Shown here: piece after piece, positions 42,380-45,919 of the stretch | Numbering within the stretch: position 1 is the stretch's first letter | Layout: every line of letters begins with the position of its first letter | Assembly: GCF_000227725.2 (NCBI RefSeq) | Contig: NZ_MU255056.1 | Location: 2,737,809 to 2,783,727 of the forward strand | Direction: 5' to 3' | Source of the DNA: Thiorhodospira sibirica ATCC 700588 | GTDB taxonomy: Bacteria; Pseudomonadota; Gammaproteobacteria; Ectothiorhodospirales; Ectothiorhodospiraceae | DNA: 45,919 nt | Notes under the pieces: generated by a model | Database searches by the model: none | What the model was told of the DNA's origin: nothing | The model's input: the letters and a program-made list of their open reading frames with translations, nothing else | Position numbers and translations under genes: made by a program

Positions 42380-42978
42380 AAAAAATACTCGCGTCGTCCT
42401 TCAAAAGCATGCAGTAAAGTCCCCTGATCGACGTATTCCAGCTCGCCACCCAGAGGGACGCCGTGGGCAATGCGGGTGGTTTTGATGGCCCGCACACGGG
42501 CCAGTTCACCGATATAGTGGGCGGTGACCTCGCCTTCTACCGTGGTATTGGTGGCCAAAATCAACTCGCGAATGGCGCCGCTGTTGAGGCGCTGTTCAAG
42601 CTGATCCAGCCCCAACTCAGCCGGGCCGATGCCATCCAGCGGCGATAAGCGACCTAGCAGGACATGATATTGGCCGCGAAAGTGGGTGGATTTTTCAATC
42701 GCCAGGACATCCGCCGGCGTTTCCACCACGCACACGATATCGCGCAGACGGCTTTGATCAGCGCACAGATGGCATACGGGATGTTCGCTCAGGGTACGGC
42801 ACTGCTGACAGTGGCCGATACGCTCAACTGCCTGCAACAGGTGATGCGCCAACTGCCGCGCCCCTTCACGATCCCGCTGCAACAGGTGCAAGGCCATCCG
42901 CTGCGCCGATTTTCGCCCAACACCCGGCAGGCATTGTAATGCCTGCATCAGGCTATCCAGCAAAGGGATGTCCTTCAC
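42376..42978 (-). CDS. recR: Recombination mediator RecR
   Basis: RecR (200 residues) acts with RecF and RecO to load RecA at gaps. A helix-hairpin-helix ([20 protein letters not shown]) is followed by the four-cysteine zinc motif [16 protein letters not shown] and a Toprim domain ([27 protein letters not shown]). The C-terminal Walker-B-like end has [13 protein letters not shown]. The start is GTG 42978, 12 bases after ybaB. Confidence 0.95.
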   Translation of the reverse strand: MKDIPLLDSLMQALQCLPGVGRKSAQRMALHLLQRDREGARQLAHHLLQAVERIGHCQQCRTLSEHPVCHLCADQSRLRDIVCVVETPADVLAIEKSTHFRGQYHVLLGRLSPLDGIGPAELGLDQLEQRLNSGAIRELILATNTTVEGEVTAHYIGELARVRAIKTTRIAHGVPLGGELEYVDQGTLLHAFEGRREYFL

Positions 42979-42990
42979 CGACCGGTGGAC

Positions 42991-43317
42991 CTAAAAGGGC
43001 AGTTTCATGCCCGGAGGCAGGGGAATGTTGGCGGTCACGCTGGCCATGCGTTCCTTACCCGTGGCGCTGGCTTTTTGCAGGGCATCGTTGAATGCAGCGG
43101 CGACCAAATCTTCCAGCATGTCTTTATCATCCCCTAGCAGACTGGGGTCAATCGTGACCCGGCGGACTTCGTTGCGACAGGTCATCAGCACACTCACCAT
43201 GCCGCCACCAGCCTGGCCAGTGACCTCAATATTGGCGAGTTCTTCCTGCATCCGTGCCATATCTTCCTGCACTTTCTGCGCCTGTTTCATCAGGCCGCCA
43301 ATTCCACCTTTAATCAT
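42991..43317 (-). CDS. ybaB: YbaB/EbfC nucleoid-associated protein
   Basis: A 108-residue small DNA-binding protein of the YbaB/EbfC family. [25 protein letters not shown] is the long N-terminal helix, and [27 protein letters not shown] the C-terminal dimer part. It sits between dnaX and recR, as in most gammaproteobacteria. The 188-base gap to dnaX contains a possible -10 (TATACT on the minus strand near 43430) and an imperfect palindrome near 43360. Confidence 0.94.
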   Translation of the reverse strand: MIKGGIGGLMKQAQKVQEDMARMQEELANIEVTGQAGGGMVSVLMTCRNEVRRVTIDPSLLGDDKDMLEDLVAAAFNDALQKASATGKERMASVTANIPLPPGMKLPF

Positions 43318-43505
43318 TAGTCGACTACCTTATGTGTTTTATGTTGATGTGAAGGGTTTGGATTGATCCATTGAATCAATCGACGGATCACATGGAGCGG
43401 ATCCAGAATGACTAGCTTGCAAAGTATAGCCCATTCCGCCCGACAAGCGGCGTCTTCAGTGTGGTTTTGCCAAGGGAGAGGGTGCACGCTGGCCTGAAAA
43501 GCGGC

Positions 43506-45200
43506 TCAGGCATCGGGCTTGGGGTTGAGTGGGCGGATTGAGCCGGGGACAATCTCGGCGTCAAAGGTCTGACATACCGAGTGTGTCAGTGCATCATCAT
43601 GAATCGCCTGTTCAGCGGCGAGCTGGCGTTCCTGATTGAGCCGTGACAAGCGCTGTGCCGGAGTTTCCAGGGAGTGTGCCTGCGCCTCCAGAATCTCAAT
43701 GTGCAGCGTGACCTCGCTGCCGAGCACCTGCTGCAGGGCCTGCGTCAAACGCAGCTGCGCATTCTCCGTTCTCATGGCCCCATGTTGTTCGGTGAGTCCC
43801 AGTCGCAGGACGTGATTCTCATAAGAAAGCAGCACACAATTATTAGCCAAGGCGGAGGTCATGCCGCGCAGATTCAAATGGGGCAACAACTCTGCCCAAT
43901 CCAAGGGGCCGGAAGCGGCTGGCCTTGCCACGGGCACGGATTCCAGCGGTGGCGATGCAGCAGGCGGTACGGGCGCATTCAATGGGACTGGCGCAGGAGC
44001 GCGGGCGGGCGGCACCGGGGGCGCGGCTGACATGGCGACTGGTGGGGCCAGCGGAGCACTGGGCTGCGATGTCACCGGTGCGCATGGGGTCGGGCTACTC
44101 ACTGCACCTGCCTCCGGGGCTAGGCGAAAACTCAACATGCGCAGCAAGGCCATCTCCAGACCCAGGCGCGGGTTAGGCACAAAGGGCAAATCACGCCGGG
44201 CCAGCACGGCAATCTGATAATACAGCTGGAGATCTTCTGCCGGAATCTGCGCGACTAACGGCAATAATGCCGCTGTATCGGTGCGCAGCTGTTCGGCGGC
44301 GTGCGGCAGTTGCTGCAACACCGCCAGCTGGTGCAACAGGCTGATAAACTCCGCCAGCAAGGCATCATAATCCGGGCCTTGGGTGGCCAGCTCATCCAGC
44401 GTGCTCAACAAGGTCTGCGCATCGGAATGGATCAAGGCCTGCAACAGGCGCAGCAAATGGGTGCGCGACACCACCCCCAGCATCTGCCGCACCGCCTCTT
44501 CCTCCAGGACACCGGCCCCATAGGCAATCGCCTGATCCAGCAAACTCAAGGCATCGCGCATACTGCCATCGGCCTGCTGAGCAATTTGCAGCAGTGCCGC
44601 CGGTTCTGCGCGGATTTGCTCGGCTTGCATAATGCGTTCCAGATGGCGGGCAATCAGCTCTGCCGGCATCGGCTTGAGATGAAATTGCAGACAGCGCGAT
44701 AACACGGTCGGCGGCATTTTTTGCGGATCGGTGGTGGCCAGCAAAAACTTGACGTGCGGGGGAGGTTCCTCAAGGGTCTTGAGCAGGGCATTAAAACTGG
44801 ATTTGGAAAACATGTGTACCTCGTCGATGAGATACACCTTGAAGCGGCCATGACTGGGGGCATACGGCACATTTTCCAACAGATCGCGGGTATCATCGAC
44901 CCCGGTGCGCGAGGCCGCATCCACCTCAATCAAATCCAGAAAACGCCCGCTGTCAATCTCCTGACAGGCGCTGCATTGACCGCAGGGGGTGGGCGTAATC
45001 CCTCCCTCACAATTCAGACACTTCGCCAGCACCCGCGCCACCGTGGTTTTGCCCACGCCACGCGTTCCGGTAAACAAATAGGCATGGTGCAAGCGCTGCG
45101 CCTGCAAGGCATTACTAAGCGCCTGCACCACATGCGGCTGGCCGACCATCTGCTCAAAACTGCGCGGGCGCCACTTACGGGCGAGAACCTGGTGACTCAT
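43506..45200 (-). CDS. dnaX: DNA polymerase III subunits gamma/tau
   Basis: The clamp-loader ATPase (564 residues). The AAA+ module has Walker A GTRGVGKTTVARVLA, a zinc module (CLNCEGG...CGQCSAC) and Walker B YLIDEVHMFS; TLEEPPPHVKFLLATTDPQK and sensor motifs follow. A Pro/Ala-rich linker (about 370-435) precedes the tau-specific C-terminal domain. No A-rich slippery heptamer of the Escherichia coli kind was seen near the linker, so a separate gamma form by frameshift is not predicted. The SRP RNA lies just upstream. Confidence 0.96.
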   Translation of the reverse strand: MSHQVLARKWRPRSFEQMVGQPHVVQALSNALQAQRLHHAYLFTGTRGVGKTTVARVLAKCLNCEGGITPTPCGQCSACQEIDSGRFLDLIEVDAASRTGVDDTRDLLENVPYAPSHGRFKVYLIDEVHMFSKSSFNALLKTLEEPPPHVKFLLATTDPQKMPPTVLSRCLQFHLKPMPAELIARHLERIMQAEQIRAEPAALLQIAQQADGSMRDALSLLDQAIAYGAGVLEEEAVRQMLGVVSRTHLLRLLQALIHSDAQTLLSTLDELATQGPDYDALLAEFISLLHQLAVLQQLPHAAEQLRTDTAALLPLVAQIPAEDLQLYYQIAVLARRDLPFVPNPRLGLEMALLRMLSFRLAPEAGAVSSPTPCAPVTSQPSAPLAPPVAMSAAPPVPPARAPAPVPLNAPVPPAASPPLESVPVARPAASGPLDWAELLPHLNLRGMTSALANNCVLLSYENHVLRLGLTEQHGAMRTENAQLRLTQALQQVLGSEVTLHIEILEAQAHSLETPAQRLSRLNQERQLAAEQAIHDDALTHSVCQTFDAEIVPGSIRPLNPKPDA

Positions 45201-45326
45201 CGACGGGGTGGCTCACAAAGGCCGTACAGGCGTGTACATAAGACGGGGATATAAAGAGAACAAGCAGGCGGGTGCATTAGATTCATTGATGTGTGCGCCT
45301 TGTCTTCATCAAGGACGGCAACCCAT

Positions 45327-45428
<102 letters not shown>

Positions 45429-45446
45429 ACAACATTGCGAGGCCGG

Positions 45447-45476
45447 ACTATACCGCAAGCACCACGCCAAGAGCAA
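45447..45476 (-). promoter_or_regulatory. Candidate ffs promoter
   Basis: TATAGT (45447-45452, minus strand) with TTGCTC (45471-45476) at 18-base spacing would start transcription near 45440, shortly before the SRP RNA core. The IS copy begins only about 15 bases upstream of the -35. Confidence 0.5.
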
Positions 45477-45490
45477 GCCGCGCTTGCTGA

Positions 45491-45919
45491 AACCTTGCCA
45501 CCTATCACTTTTATGGCAAACTTTGAGGGTTGGCTGAACTGAGGTCATGGGGGTGGGCATGGGAAGCATCAAACGCTTGGCAGAAGAGGTGGAACGTGGA
45601 CTGCGCAAAGCCGCATCCGGGGCTGCGCCTGACGGTGGTGAGGAAGCTGTCGCTAGCCGTCGGAGCGATGATCGAGGGGCAAACCGCCAACACGGTGGAG
45701 TTGAGCCATGTGCTGGTGCTGGAGACCGAGCGCCAAGACATGCGCGAACCGTGGCTGAGACGGTTGCTGAAGAACCCGTTGGTGTGTCCAACCGAGATCA
45801 TGCAGCCGTTGGCGATGGCCGAACTGGCGCAGGCGGCCCGTCACGATCAGACGGTGTGCCTGAGTCTGGATCAAACCGATTTGGGGGATCGGATGGCGTT
45901 GCTGGTGTTGGCCTTGCGC
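45491..45919 (+). mobile_element. IS4-family insertion sequence, copy 2 (cut by window end)
   Basis: It begins with the same terminal repeat as copy 1 (AACCTTGCCACCTATCAC at 45491) and runs off the window. It is in inverted orientation to copy 1 and differs at many positions in the shared part, so it is a related rather than identical copy. Confidence 0.85.
45596..45919 (+). CDS. IS4-family transposase, partial
   Basis: The first 108 codons, open to the window edge, from GTG 45596. The product parallels copy 1 with substitutions such as VELSHVLVLE for VELANVLPLE, PTEIMQP for PTDMIKP and TVCL for TLCL. The first catalytic Asp region (LSLDQTDLGDRMALL) is present. Confidence 0.85.
   Translation, partial: MDCAKPHPGLRLTVVRKLSLAVGAMIEGQTANTVELSHVLVLETERQDMREPWLRRLLKNPLVCPTEIMQPLAMAELAQAARHDQTVCLSLDQTDLGDRMALLVLALR

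Noticed and set aside
43506-45200. Programmed frameshift in dnaX for a separate gamma subunit
   Set aside because: No A-rich slippery heptamer was seen around the Pro/Ala linker.

Overview
The window comes from a purple photosynthetic bacterium, most likely a gammaproteobacterium of the Chromatiales type (purple sulfur bacteria). The left 12 kb is one edge of a photosynthesis gene cluster in the classical crtEF-bchCXYZ-pufBA order, with crtD-crtC divergent from it. The housekeeping genes at the right end (ffs-dnaX-ybaB-recR) have the usual gamma/betaproteobacterial arrangement. The exact family cannot be fixed from the sequence alone.

Left region (1-12,000). Reading leftwards on the minus strand are crtE, crtF, bchC, bchX, bchY, bchZ, pufB and pufA; pufLM would lie just beyond position 1. 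They supply geranylgeranyl-PP and the 1-methoxy carotenoid methyltransferase, the chlorophyllide a reductase (BchXYZ) and hydroxyethyl-bacteriochlorophyllide dehydrogenase (BchC), and the LH1 antenna polypeptides. Strong hairpins stand on both sides of pufBA, as expected for segmental mRNA stability. crtD and crtC complete the acyclic (spirilloxanthin/rhodopin-type) carotenoid branch. An rnfC gene overlaps the end of crtC, far from rnfG-rnfE at 29.5-30.8 kb. rsgA converges on rnfC.

Accessory island (12,900-20,150). A type I restriction-modification locus is transcribed leftwards as hsdR - dinD fragment - hsdS - antitoxin - PIN toxin - chimeric hsdM/hsdS scar - RelB-like - RelE-like - hsdM. 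Almost every junction is an ATGA stop/start overlap. Two toxin-antitoxin pairs therefore sit between the specificity and methylase genes, and a 34-codon fusion of the hsdM start to the hsdS end records a past tandem duplication and deletion.

Middle (20,200-34,200). Two tandem GGEEF diguanylate cyclases are followed by convergent argE, hisC and hisD. Then come a structured repeat region, a Spy/CpxP-like periplasmic protein, a candidate leucine-rich leader ORF upstream of leuA, and a minus-strand group nhaP2-like antiporter - rnfG - rnfE. A family 4 glycosyltransferase closes the region.

Right (34,600-45,919). A 1472-residue exported protein is built largely of ankyrin repeats. Beyond it are a truncated IS5-type left end and an IS4-type element, then tRNA-Ala(CGC), a conserved unknown protein, a YgfX-like membrane protein, a HIT hydrolase, recR, ybaB, dnaX and the SRP RNA. 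A second, oppositely oriented IS4-type copy runs off the end. Both IS copies lie immediately upstream of the promoter of a stable-RNA gene. No CRISPR array, rRNA or complete prophage was seen.
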